Shown here: piece after piece, positions 1 to 7,101 of the stretch
How positions within the stretch are numbered: position 1 is the first letter of the stretch
Layout: every line of letters begins with the position of its first letter
Assembly: GCA_030611395.1 (NCBI GenBank)
Contig: JAUWPX010000023.1
Coordinates: 1-10,470, forward strand
Direction: 5' to 3'
DNA: 10,470 nt
From: Bacteroidota bacterium
Lineage (GTDB): Bacteria > Bacteroidota > Bacteroidia > Bacteroidales > VadinHA17
The notes under the pieces: generated by a model
What the model saw: only the letters and a program-made list of their open reading frames with translations
The model's database searches: none
Told to the model about the DNA's origin: nothing
Translations under genes and position numbers: made by a program

Positions 1-348
1 AAGGAAGTTATTGAAAGTGTAGGTTTGACAGACAGGATGACCCATAAACCAAATGAGCTTTCCGGAGGACAACGTCAGAGGGTTGCAATGGCCAGGGCAC
101 TGGTTAATTATCCTTCAATTATTTTAGCAGACGAGCCCACAGGAAACCTTGATTCTAAAACTTCAAATGACATTATGGATGTAATTGGCCAGATACATGA
201 GAGGGGGAATACTGTTATACTTGTTACTCATGAAGAGGATATTGCTAAACGTGCTAACAGGATTATCAGGTTGTTTGATGGTATGGTTGATTCAGACACA
301 ATGAATAAGAAAGCAGAGAGCGAAGAGCTGAGAGCAGAGAACCTGTAA
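1..348 (+). CDS. ABC transporter ATP-binding protein, 5'-truncated by window edge (MacB/LolD/FtsE-like)
   Basis: This is the C-terminal 115 residues of an ATP-binding cassette subunit; the frame is open from base 1, so the true start and Walker A lie left of the window. Visible in order are the signature LSGGQRQRVAMARAL (about residues 20-34 of the fragment), Walker B with catalytic Glu (IILADEPTGNLD, about 40-51), the D-loop (NLDSKT) and the H-loop histidine (VTHEED). The wording ADEPTGNLDS is typical of the MacB/LolD/FtsE branch, which pairs with FtsX/MacB-type permeases to drive mechanotransmission, lipoprotein release or export at the inner membrane. No permease follows, so a partner would be upstream. 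The last 15 residues (from MNKKAESEEL) are a low-complexity, Glu-rich tail encoded by a purine-rich repeat and look like a recent extension. The family call is firm; the exact substrate is unknown. Confidence 0.93.
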   Translation, partial: KEVIESVGLTDRMTHKPNELSGGQRQRVAMARALVNYPSIILADEPTGNLDSKTSNDIMDVIGQIHERGNTVILVTHEEDIAKRANRIIRLFDGMVDSDTMNKKAESEELRAENL

Positions 349-363
349 CACGTAACTCGTAAC
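312..363. repeat. Short imperfect repeats across the 3' end of the ABC gene
   Basis: Two adjoining simple patterns are visible. The first is purine-rich: AGCAGAGA occurs at 312-319 and again at 333-340, with GAGAGC-like units between and after. The second has a 7-base period: GTAAC at 345-349, 352-356 and 359-363, separated by AC or TC. The stop codon (346-348) lies inside the first GTAAC unit, so the repeat encodes the protein's tail and continues into the gap. It could be slippage-born sequence or a decayed intergenic repeat element; no function is implied by sequence alone. Confidence 0.55.
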
Positions 364-409
364 ATTGTGTTGCAGCGTTTAACATAACTACTCAATAATA
401 TAGTTTACA

Positions 410-964
410 GTGAAGATCTATACCGGGACAGGAGACCAGGGAGAAACATCATTGGCAGGTGGTACAAGAGTGCCGAAAAACTGTGCAAGAATTGAGGCAT
501 ATGGATCGGTTGATGAATTGAATTCTTATATTGGTTTGATCAGGGTTCAAATGATCAATGATGATGATAAAGCTTTTCTTGAGTGGATTCAAAATTGTCT
601 TATGACCGTTGCTGCGGTTTTTGCTTCAGATTATCCTGACAGTAAAGTTATTGTCCCGGGACTTGAAGAAAAGGATATTAATAAAATTGAAGATAAGATA
701 GACTCAATTGATAAAAACCTTGAAACTTTATCTTCATTTATTATTCCCGGAGGAAATACAACTATTTCTTATTGCCATATTGCCAGATGTGTTTGCCGCA
801 GAGCTGAAAGAAAAGCTTTGTCAGTTGATAACATTGGTAAGAAAAGCAGGATATGTGCCAGGTATCTTAACAGATTATCTGATTATCTTTTTGTTCTTTC
901 CCGTAAGCTTACCAAAGATTTTAAGATAATGGAAATTTATTGGAAGTCTGGTTCAAAAAAATAA
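410..964 (+). CDS. Cob(I)alamin adenosyltransferase, PduO type
   Basis: The 184-residue product transfers the 5'-deoxyadenosyl group of ATP to cob(I)alamin, making adenosylcobalamin for enzymes such as methylmalonyl-CoA mutase; it is cytosolic. The N-terminal ATP-binding loop TGTGDQGETSL (residues 5-15), the EAYGSVDELNSYIG segment (29-42), the CRRAERKA motif (129-136) with the conserved Arg/Glu of the active site, and NRLSDYLFVLSR (154-165) are all PduO-family hallmarks. Length is normal for the family. The start is GTG at 410: it places KIYTGTGD exactly where family proteins begin, and the next Met (residue 48) would delete the ATP-binding loop. No Shine-Dalgarno sequence precedes it. It lies 61 bases after the ABC gene with no clear terminator or promoter between them, so co-transcription is possible. 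The gap is too short for a cobalamin riboswitch. ATR-family symbols vary, so none is given. Confidence 0.93.
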   Translation: MKIYTGTGDQGETSLAGGTRVPKNCARIEAYGSVDELNSYIGLIRVQMINDDDKAFLEWIQNCLMTVAAVFASDYPDSKVIVPGLEEKDINKIEDKIDSIDKNLETLSSFIIPGGNTTISYCHIARCVCRRAERKALSVDNIGKKSRICARYLNRLSDYLFVLSRKLTKDFKIMEIYWKSGSKK

Positions 965-973
965 ATTTCCCCA

Positions 974-1006
974 TTTGATTATTTGATATTTATTTTTATA
1001 TATTTG
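974..1006 (+). promoter_or_regulatory. Bacteroidota-type promoter for the DUF2795 gene
   Basis: TATATTTG at 999-1006 matches the -7 consensus TAnnTTTG, and the following CACA fits the commonly seen TTTGCAC extension. TTTG at 974-977 lies 21 bases upstream, a suitable spacing for the -33 element. Transcription would start near 1010-1014, giving a leader of about 45 bases before the ATG at 1057. Confidence 0.6.
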
Positions 1007-1014
1007 CACAATTT

Positions 1015-1030
1015 TTTAGAAGATTCTAAA
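1015..1030. repeat. Perfect inverted repeat in the leader of the DUF2795 gene
   Basis: TTTAGAA (1015-1021) and TTCTAAA (1024-1030) are exact reverse complements separated by GA. The element sits just after the predicted transcription start and about 26 bases before the start codon. It could be an operator or a weak leader hairpin (six pairs, four-base loop). It is AT-rich, so chance is a real alternative. Confidence 0.4.
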
Positions 1031-1056
1031 TTAAGGGTATCTAAAATTGAGCATAT

Positions 1057-1278
1057 ATGTATTGGACACTTGAATTAGCGTCAAAATTGGAAGATGCTCC
1101 CTGGCCTGCAGCAAAAGATGAATTAATCGATTATGCAATTCGTTCAGGGGCACCTTTAGAAGTAATAGAAAATCTTCAGGAGATTGAAGATGAGGATGAA
1201 ATATATGAAAGTATTGAAGATATATGGCCTGATTATCCCAGTAAGGATGATTTCTTTTTTAACGAAGATGAGTATTAA
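1057..1278 (+). CDS. DUF2795 family small acidic protein
   Basis: The product has 73 residues and begins MYWTLELASKLEDAPWPA, followed by KDELIDYAIRSGAPLEVIEN and an acidic tail rich in Asp and Glu ending WPDYPSKDDFFFNEDEY. This is the Bacteroidota form of DUF2795, a short helical domain of unknown function; the 'PWPA..ELIDYA...GAP..V..NL' pattern is its core. There is no signal peptide or membrane segment, so it should be cytosolic. The ATG at 1057 gives the family's normal length, without a Shine-Dalgarno site. It has a good upstream promoter candidate and appears to be transcribed alone, ending 19 bases from the convergent ostA-like gene. In other lineages the family is sometimes discussed as nucleic-acid associated, but nothing in this sequence shows that, so no function is assigned. 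Confidence 0.9.
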   Translation: MYWTLELASKLEDAPWPAAKDELIDYAIRSGAPLEVIENLQEIEDEDEIYESIEDIWPDYPSKDDFFFNEDEY

Positions 1279-1297
1279 CAGAACAGGTTCTATTCGC

Positions 1298-2812
1298 CTA
1301 TTCCCATTTAAAAATATCCCATTTATTTAATGGCCGGAATGATTCCAGCCAACTAAATCCATCAAGTCTAAGGTTTTCAGGATCTTCATCATCGGGCGGG
1401 GTCATGATACCGTCTGGTTTGTCAAGAAAGCTGATTTTACTTATTTCATCGTCTTCAAGGTAAATAATAATATCACTGCAAAGTACCTGGTTTACTCCAA
1501 TTGTTTCTCCTTCGTCCAGAGTAAAATAAATTGTTTCACCATTACCTGTTACATTTATCCGGTAAAGATCATTTTCCTTGAAAAATGCAATCATATTCTT
1601 TCCTTTAATCTGGTTGAACCGGATACTGTCTTCCCGGGTAATAATGAATGCATTATTGTACATCTCCAGATGATCAGCCTGCCCGTCTTTTGTAAAAATT
1701 GCTATAGAATCGGCGGTTATTTGATTTTTATCTGACCACAGAATGGGATCAATATACAAGTTGATAACTGAATCCCGGAATGAATAAACCATTGAATCGC
1801 ATTTAGCCTGAAAATCATCCTTATACATTTTACAATGGTAATAGGCACTCACTGTACGGTATGTTTCTGTTGAGTCTTTAAATGACCTGAGTGTATCAGC
1901 GTGAACAAAGAGACTATCGGTGCTTGTAATTTGAATAAATACAGCACTATCAGTTACAAAGAAACTTTCCGGTTGTTCAAAATACTCTGAAAAATTTCCT
2001 CTGACAATCATATCTTTCAATGTATCAGTCAACTCAACATTGCCATAGGCTTTCCCATAACCGTTCGTTTTCTCATAATAAATAGAATCTCCTTTAATTA
2101 TTTGATTTTTAGATTTTACCAGGGCATTTATTTTGAGTTTACTGATATCTGTTTTTGTATTATACCAACCATTTTCGCAATAAAGATAACTGCTGGCTCC
2201 TATTATTTCAGTTGGTCCAAAAAAGTATGAAATTTCTGATACGGTATTGTATTCCATCGTATCAGAAAGAATAGTATAGTCAGGATTTAAAATTACTACA
2301 CTGTCTTTAAAGTGAAACTCTTTTAGTATTGTATTGTAGTTACCAAGGATACTACTAATGGTATTCTCATCTGAAACAATAATACCCCCATTAAAATAAT
2401 ACCCTATGTCTGTGTTCAGATCATAATCCAGAAATTCCGTATTTAACTTAGCTTCATTATCAATAAGTGTTACGTTATGCCTGATTATCGCAAGTTTTTC
2501 CTCACCTTTATATCGAAGAAAATCACCATAAAGATGAAGAGTATCTCCACGACGGATATATACATTGCTAAAAGCTTCCACCAGGTTTTGTTTATCATAA
2601 AGATACGCGCTGTCGCAATACATAAATACATCTTCGTGTTGTAATTCAACCTCTCCAATCAGCTTTTTCAGATCAGGTCTGAGTCTTTTGTTATACTCAA
2701 GTGTATTGGAATGGATTATTTGGATTTCAGCCTTTTTCTTCTGAGCTATACCCTGTGTAAATGGGAAGATAAGAACAAGAACAAAAACTATGTAACGAAT
2801 AATATTTTTCAT
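1298..2812 (-). CDS. OstA/LptA-like outer-membrane biogenesis protein
   Basis: The product has about 504 residues. The N-terminus MKNIIRYIVFVLVLIFPFTQGIAQ is a clear signal peptide, so it acts in the periplasm or at the outer membrane. The mature part is a long series of short beta repeats of the OstA/LptA kind. An example is GEVELQHEDVFMYCDSAYLY near residues 53-72, then SNVYIRRGDTLHLYGD; related GDSIYY, CDSMVY and ADSIAIF units recur at about 241, 338 and 367. OstA-family proteins form a groove that carries lipopolysaccharide across the periplasm. The Bacteroidota form is longer than LptA, so whether it equals LptA or the LptD N-domain is unsettled. I chose ATG at 2812; an in-frame GTG at 2824 adds only MNDK and weakens the signal peptide. 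It is the last gene of the guaB block, close behind the SurA-like gene (stop at 2832), fitting joint outer-membrane assembly. The C-terminus (LRLDGFSWLESFRP) is a non-repeat tail. Confidence 0.85.
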   Translation of the reverse strand: MKNIIRYIVFVLVLIFPFTQGIAQKKKAEIQIIHSNTLEYNKRLRPDLKKLIGEVELQHEDVFMYCDSAYLYDKQNLVEAFSNVYIRRGDTLHLYGDFLRYKGEEKLAIIRHNVTLIDNEAKLNTEFLDYDLNTDIGYYFNGGIIVSDENTISSILGNYNTILKEFHFKDSVVILNPDYTILSDTMEYNTVSEISYFFGPTEIIGASSYLYCENGWYNTKTDISKLKINALVKSKNQIIKGDSIYYEKTNGYGKAYGNVELTDTLKDMIVRGNFSEYFEQPESFFVTDSAVFIQITSTDSLFVHADTLRSFKDSTETYRTVSAYYHCKMYKDDFQAKCDSMVYSFRDSVINLYIDPILWSDKNQITADSIAIFTKDGQADHLEMYNNAFIITREDSIRFNQIKGKNMIAFFKENDLYRINVTGNGETIYFTLDEGETIGVNQVLCSDIIIYLEDDEISKISFLDKPDGIMTPPDDEDPENLRLDGFSWLESFRPLNKWDIFKWE

Positions 2813-2831
2813 TTTATCATTCACTCATTCA

Positions 2832-4190
2832 CTATTTATCCAGCCAGCCTTTGTTTGAAAATATACAGGTTTGATAATCATCAACTATACGGGTGTATGT
2901 ATTTTTTTGTTTATCCTTAATCCAGTTACCGAAAAATTCTTGTTGTTTAGATTGTATTGTGAGTTCCTGTAATATTTTATAATCATTTTCAAGACTTGCT
3001 GTGTGAGGTTTAGATCGTGAAGTTATCGATACAATTTTGAAGACTAAATTCCCTTTATTATCGATTGTTTCGAAAGGATCAGATATCTCACCGGTTTTCA
3101 TATCTTTTACCACATAGTACATTTCCTTGTCCAATTGGTCCATTTCAAACTTTGTATCTCCGGTTCTCGGGTTTATTATAATTCCTCCGCTAAGTCTTGA
3201 ATCAGTATCATCAGAGTATCTCCTGGCAGCATTTTTAAAAGTAATACTATCAGTGCGAATAATCCGGCTTAGGCTGTCAAGAAAGCTTTTTGCCTGCTGT
3301 TTTGCCTCAGGCGAGGTCTTCGGTTTCATCAGAATATGACGCACATTTACCTGGTCGTTTCTGCGATCAATAAGTTTAATAATATGATATCCAAACTCTG
3401 TTTCGACAATAGTTGACACAATACCTTTTTTCAGACTGAATGCTGAATTGGCAAATTCGGTAACTAAATCTGCTTTATTAGTAAATCCTAATTCACCACC
3501 TTTAATTGCCGTACCCTTATCCTCAGAGTAAAGCACTGCCAGTGTTGAAAAGCGTTCCCCGTTAATAATTCGTTTACGCAGGTTGAGAAGTTTTTCTCTT
3601 ACCTCCAGTTTTGCCTCCTCAGAAAATGGAGGGATTTTTACAATCTGGCGAATTTCAATTTGTGAATTGATAAGTGGTAAGGAATCTTTTGGGGCACGTT
3701 TATAAAATTTTTTGACTTCTGAAGGTGTTACTGTAATTTCACCTGCAATATTACGTTGCATCTCTTCTGTAAGAAGTTGATTGCGTATTAATTCGCGAAA
3801 ATCTTCTTTGATCTCCAGGATTGATTTTTTATAATAATCTTCCAGCTGTTTTTGAGAGCCTATTTGATTAATAAAGACCTGTAATCTTCTGTTTAGCTCC
3901 ATTTCAACCTGACTTTCAGTTATCTCAATACTGTCAACCTTTGCCTGGTTAAGTAATAATTTCTGAGCAAGCTGGTCTTCAAAAATACTGCATTTAGTTT
4001 TTTCCTCATTCCCCCTGTATCCTCGTGCTTTGAGTTGGATATACTGATTCTCAATATCAGACTGCAAAATAATCTGATCTCCAACAACACCTATTATACG
4101 GTCAATTACTTCATCCTGCGCCGATATTGTAAATGAAAATGTAACGCTGATAAATAATACGAGTATTTTCTTATTTATAGTTCTTGTCAT
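2832..4190 (-). CDS. SurA-like periplasmic chaperone / peptidylprolyl isomerase, two parvulin domains
   Basis: This 452-residue exported protein has a signal peptide (residues 1-24, ending near TISAQ), a SurA-type helical N-domain that opens with IDRIIGVVGDQIILQSDIE (29-47), and two parvulin-like domains at about 178-276 and 282-390. SurA escorts unfolded beta-barrel proteins through the periplasm to the outer-membrane assembly machinery. Domain 1 keeps GGELGF (231-236) and FGYHIIKL (266-273), but its first strand reads IRQIV, lacking the usual histidine. Domain 2 keeps VRHILMKP (283-290), but its end reads NLVFKIVSI, lacking the second histidine, and its GG loop is altered. Thus neither domain has the full parvulin pair, and isomerase activity may be weak or absent. 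The start is ATG at 4190. It follows the lipoprotein gene by 21 bases. A SurA role is inferred from architecture, so no gene symbol is given. Confidence 0.88.
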   Translation of the reverse strand: MTRTINKKILVLFISVTFSFTISAQDEVIDRIIGVVGDQIILQSDIENQYIQLKARGYRGNEEKTKCSIFEDQLAQKLLLNQAKVDSIEITESQVEMELNRRLQVFINQIGSQKQLEDYYKKSILEIKEDFRELIRNQLLTEEMQRNIAGEITVTPSEVKKFYKRAPKDSLPLINSQIEIRQIVKIPPFSEEAKLEVREKLLNLRKRIINGERFSTLAVLYSEDKGTAIKGGELGFTNKADLVTEFANSAFSLKKGIVSTIVETEFGYHIIKLIDRRNDQVNVRHILMKPKTSPEAKQQAKSFLDSLSRIIRTDSITFKNAARRYSDDTDSRLSGGIIINPRTGDTKFEMDQLDKEMYYVVKDMKTGEISDPFETIDNKGNLVFKIVSITSRSKPHTASLENDYKILQELTIQSKQQEFFGNWIKDKQKNTYTRIVDDYQTCIFSNKGWLDK

Positions 4191-4211
4191 GTTTATATTA
4201 GTTATCGTGTT

Positions 4212-5096
4212 TTAATATATTTCAAATTTATTACGACTTAATCCATCATAATAAATATTGGTTTCTATTTCTTTCAGGAATTTTATTTTCCGGTTGTTTA
4301 AGATAATACTTTTAATATTATCGTTGATATATTCTACAGGTGCATTAGAACCTTCTATTCTGTAATCACGGATATTTGCAAAATACATATATAATGAATC
4401 GGAAGCTTCAATATACTGATTGTATTTAAGATAGTTTTGCTGGTTATTGACAGAAACAGGGATAAGGTTCAATAACAGGTTAAAAGGGATCCAGTTCTCA
4501 TTGAAATAGTCATACTTAGTGGCATACTGGTAGCAATATCCTTCCAGTTTAGTTAGATATTCACTGTTATTTGAACGGTACCATTGTCGAACATTAGGTA
4601 TGTTTGGACTATTTATTGGAAGTTGAACAAAAAGAGTCTTTATAATATTTTTGTCAAGGATAAATTTATTAAGATGTTGATTATAGAATTCATTAATTTC
4701 ATTTTGCGAGATTACTGTATCAAGTTTTTGATTTATCATTTGCTGCTGGTATTCATAGATCATTAATGAAGCCCGCGTGTCTTCCAGTCTTTCTAATACT
4801 TGCCGTTGTTTTTCATCAGATATATTTAGTTCAGCCTTTTGTAGAAGTAATTTGTTTTTAATCCATTTTTTGATATATGTTTTAGCTATTTCCGCACTGT
4901 CTTCTGCAGAAATATCTCCGTGGAAAATATTTTGCAGGTCAGAAGGATAGAAATATATATCTTCAACCCGGGCCAATGGGTCTTCCTGCTTATTAGGTTC
5001 TATTCTTGAACAACTAAATAATAAGATAGAAAGTAAAAAGATGCAGCCAAATCCAACCCAGACAATGTATCTATGAAACTTGCTTCTATTTTTCAT
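4212..5096 (-). CDS. SurA/PpiC-related lipoprotein with a degenerate parvulin region
   Basis: The 294-residue product starts with a lipoprotein signal: basic residues, a hydrophobic run (11-27) and the lipobox LFSC with Cys29 as the lipidated residue. The next residue is Ser, and no inner-membrane retention Asp is seen. Residues about 40-145 are a helical SurA_N/PpiC-like region (VEDIYFYPSDLQ, then KKWIKNKLLLQKAEL, then ISQNEINEFYNQHLNKF). In parvulin proteins this last segment leads into the first catalytic strand; here it is followed by IIKTLFVQLP (151-160), which lacks the histidine. Later segments (ENWIPFNLLLNLIP, YMYFANIRDYRIEG, then APVEYINDNIKSIILNNRK) can be laid onto the GG-loop, the FGYHI strand and the C-terminal helix, again without key residues. 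It lies between two parvulin genes with gaps of 14 and 21 bases. It is probably a chaperone-type partner in outer-membrane protein folding; the lipoprotein call is firm and the degenerate-parvulin reading is inference. Confidence 0.8.
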   Translation of the reverse strand: MKNRSKFHRYIVWVGFGCIFLLSILLFSCSRIEPNKQEDPLARVEDIYFYPSDLQNIFHGDISAEDSAEIAKTYIKKWIKNKLLLQKAELNISDEKQRQVLERLEDTRASLMIYEYQQQMINQKLDTVISQNEINEFYNQHLNKFILDKNIIKTLFVQLPINSPNIPNVRQWYRSNNSEYLTKLEGYCYQYATKYDYFNENWIPFNLLLNLIPVSVNNQQNYLKYNQYIEASDSLYMYFANIRDYRIEGSNAPVEYINDNIKSIILNNRKIKFLKEIETNIYYDGLSRNKFEIY

Positions 5097-5110
5097 ATGA
5101 GTATACTGGT

Positions 5111-7069
5111 TTAGTCTATTAAAAATAGTAGTTTCTTATTTACTGAAACGGGATACTTGCTTTTCAAATCTTCTAGCCATTTCTTTTCAAGAAAATCCTG
5201 ATAATCAGCTGTTACCAATCCTCTAATTTCTATAAGTGGTTTAGGCTCCGGTGTTATTATTTTATGTATAACTATCAGATGTGTTTTTCCATTACTGCCA
5301 ACATATTCTCTTTTACCTGTATTCCATTTAACCTGGTCAATAATATAATTTTCTTCAGGTTTATAAATCCCGTGAGTAATAGTGAGATTATTTGTGTCAG
5401 GGAAATGGTTGAATTTGACATTGAAATCCTTGTCGGTGTATTTCTTTTGTTTACGTGTTCTAACCATCCGGTTTAATTTCTTTAACATGGAATTATCGCG
5501 TAGGGTATAGATAGTAGCATCTGCCTGCTCTGTTGTGAGATATTTATTCTTCTGAGTTTCATAGAATATTTTCAGGCCGGTAGTATCTTCAATTGCTTTT
5601 GTCCATACTTTTTTATCCATTATTTCAAACAATAAGATCCCATCATGGTATTCCTGCATAAGATATCTGAATTCAGGGTAATTAATTTCCAGTCTTTGTT
5701 TTTCGTGTTTGATTAATTCCTGACTTATATATTCAGAAAATAATCCAGGAACAGAAATCTCAATAAAATCCGGATCAATTCCCGATTTACTATTCAAAAT
5801 ATACCGGTTAAAATCTGATTGATTATATTTATTATCTGCGAATGAAAAAAGTATCGAGCTTAATTCAGAAAGCTTTTCCTGCAATCTCCCGGAATTAATA
5901 ACTTCAGGAGTTATTAAGCTATAATAATCAGATAGTTTAGCTGAATCAATATAGAAATTATACTCATTCTTTAGTTTATTGACAAAAGCTTCCCTGGCAA
6001 TTATTGCTCTCCCGCTTTTGTAGACTTTTTCTTTGAGTTGATTTTTTAGTTCATTATATGATTCCAAATCCTGTTTGTCAATTCTTTTTATTATATGCCA
6101 GCCAAAATTTGTTTGTACAGGTTCACATATATCTCCATTTTCGTTTATAGAAAAAGCAGCTTTCTCAAATTCCGGAACCATTCGTCCGGCACCAAACCAT
6201 GGAAGTTCTCCTCCGTCCCGGGCCGAACCACGGTCGTCAGAATACTTCTTTGCCAGTTCTGTGAATGATTCCCCATTATTTAGTAATTTATAAATTCTGA
6301 AAATTTTCACTTTTGCAGAATCAATAACTTTTTTATCCGATCCCCTTGGTACAGCAACCATAATATGAGCTACTTTTACTTTCCCCTGAGCTTCTCTCTT
6401 GTCATTTATCCGTAGAATATGATATCCGTACTTTGTTCTTACAGGCATAGTTACTATCCCTGTATCATTTTTATACGCGGCATTTTCAAAAGGATAAACC
6501 ATTTGGAATGCATTGAAGTAGCCAAGATTCCCTCCATTGGTTTTTGCTGTTGGGTCATCAGAGGTGCCGCGTGCGATAGACTCAAATGACTCACCGAGTT
6601 GTATCCGGGTTCTGATAGAAATGGCTTTTTCATAAGCTGAAAGCGTATCTTCGGGTGTAGGATTATTCTTAAGTTTTACAAGAATATGACTAATATTTAC
6701 TTCCGTTTCTAATCTGTTGTATGCTTCCTGTGTAAGAATTTCAATTGTGGCAATATCTGTAAGGTAAGCTTTCGCAAGTTGTTCTCTGTATCCTGCAAGT
6801 TCCTTTTTAAAAGTACCAAGAGTATCCATCCCCAGGCTTTCTGCTTCAACAACTTTAAGTTTAAAGTTTATATAAAGATCAAGATACTCCTCTGTTGTAG
6901 TTGATTGATTATTAATATTTTGTGTATTATTCTTCTGATGTATCCATTCAAACTCACTGAGGTTGACCTTATGGCTGCCAATTGTCAATAAAACCTTTTC
7001 TTCTTCAGGTTGTGAGAACAAGAGAACAGGTATTAATATGAGGTATAAACAAAGAAGTGTTTTTTTCAT
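5111..7069 (-). CDS. Periplasmic PpiC-type peptidylprolyl isomerase, two intact parvulin domains
   Basis: The 652-residue product catalyses cis-trans isomerisation of peptidyl-proline bonds in exported proteins. Residues 1-19 form a signal peptide (cleavage near LFSQ). A helical region with VLLTIGSHKVNLSEFEW (26-42) precedes two parvulin domains. Domain 1 spans about 124-222, with VNISHILVKL, GGNLGYF and YGYHILRI. Domain 2 spans about 232-331, with VKVAHIMVAV, GGELPWFGAGRMVPEFE and FGWHIIKRI. Both domains hold both conserved histidines and the GG-L loop, so both look catalytic. The remaining 320 residues are helical and charged with a few hydrophobic strands, resembling the SurA/PpiD C-terminal chaperone region, but no further domain is recognisable. 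AGGA lies 3 bases before the ATG at 7069, one of the few Shine-Dalgarno-like sites here. It follows guaB by 32 bases with no terminator between. It could equally be described as PpiD-like, but there is no membrane anchor. Confidence 0.9.
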   Translation of the reverse strand: MKKTLLCLYLILIPVLLFSQPEEEKVLLTIGSHKVNLSEFEWIHQKNNTQNINNQSTTTEEYLDLYINFKLKVVEAESLGMDTLGTFKKELAGYREQLAKAYLTDIATIEILTQEAYNRLETEVNISHILVKLKNNPTPEDTLSAYEKAISIRTRIQLGESFESIARGTSDDPTAKTNGGNLGYFNAFQMVYPFENAAYKNDTGIVTMPVRTKYGYHILRINDKREAQGKVKVAHIMVAVPRGSDKKVIDSAKVKIFRIYKLLNNGESFTELAKKYSDDRGSARDGGELPWFGAGRMVPEFEKAAFSINENGDICEPVQTNFGWHIIKRIDKQDLESYNELKNQLKEKVYKSGRAIIAREAFVNKLKNEYNFYIDSAKLSDYYSLITPEVINSGRLQEKLSELSSILFSFADNKYNQSDFNRYILNSKSGIDPDFIEISVPGLFSEYISQELIKHEKQRLEINYPEFRYLMQEYHDGILLFEIMDKKVWTKAIEDTTGLKIFYETQKNKYLTTEQADATIYTLRDNSMLKKLNRMVRTRKQKKYTDKDFNVKFNHFPDTNNLTITHGIYKPEENYIIDQVKWNTGKREYVGSNGKTHLIVIHKIITPEPKPLIEIRGLVTADYQDFLEKKWLEDLKSKYPVSVNKKLLFLID

Positions 7070-7101
7070 TTCCTGTGTTATTGATGGTTTAAATCCAATA
7101 A

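Noticed and set aside
349..409. Possible cobalamin riboswitch before the adenosyltransferase gene
   Set aside because: The gap is only 61 bases, far below the size of a cobalamin riboswitch, and no B12-box-like sequence was seen.
708..929. 73-codon + strand frame inside the adenosyltransferase gene
   Set aside because: It overlaps the conserved CRRAERKA and NRLSDYLFVLSR coding region in another frame and has no family resemblance.
1280..1291. AGAACAGGTTCT inverted repeat as a terminator
   Set aside because: Arms are five bases with a two-base spacer, and no T tract follows on either strand.
2812..2824. GTG start at 2824 for the OstA-like gene
   Set aside because: The ATG at 2812 gives a cleaner signal peptide and a commoner start codon; the difference is four residues, and neither start has a Shine-Dalgarno site.
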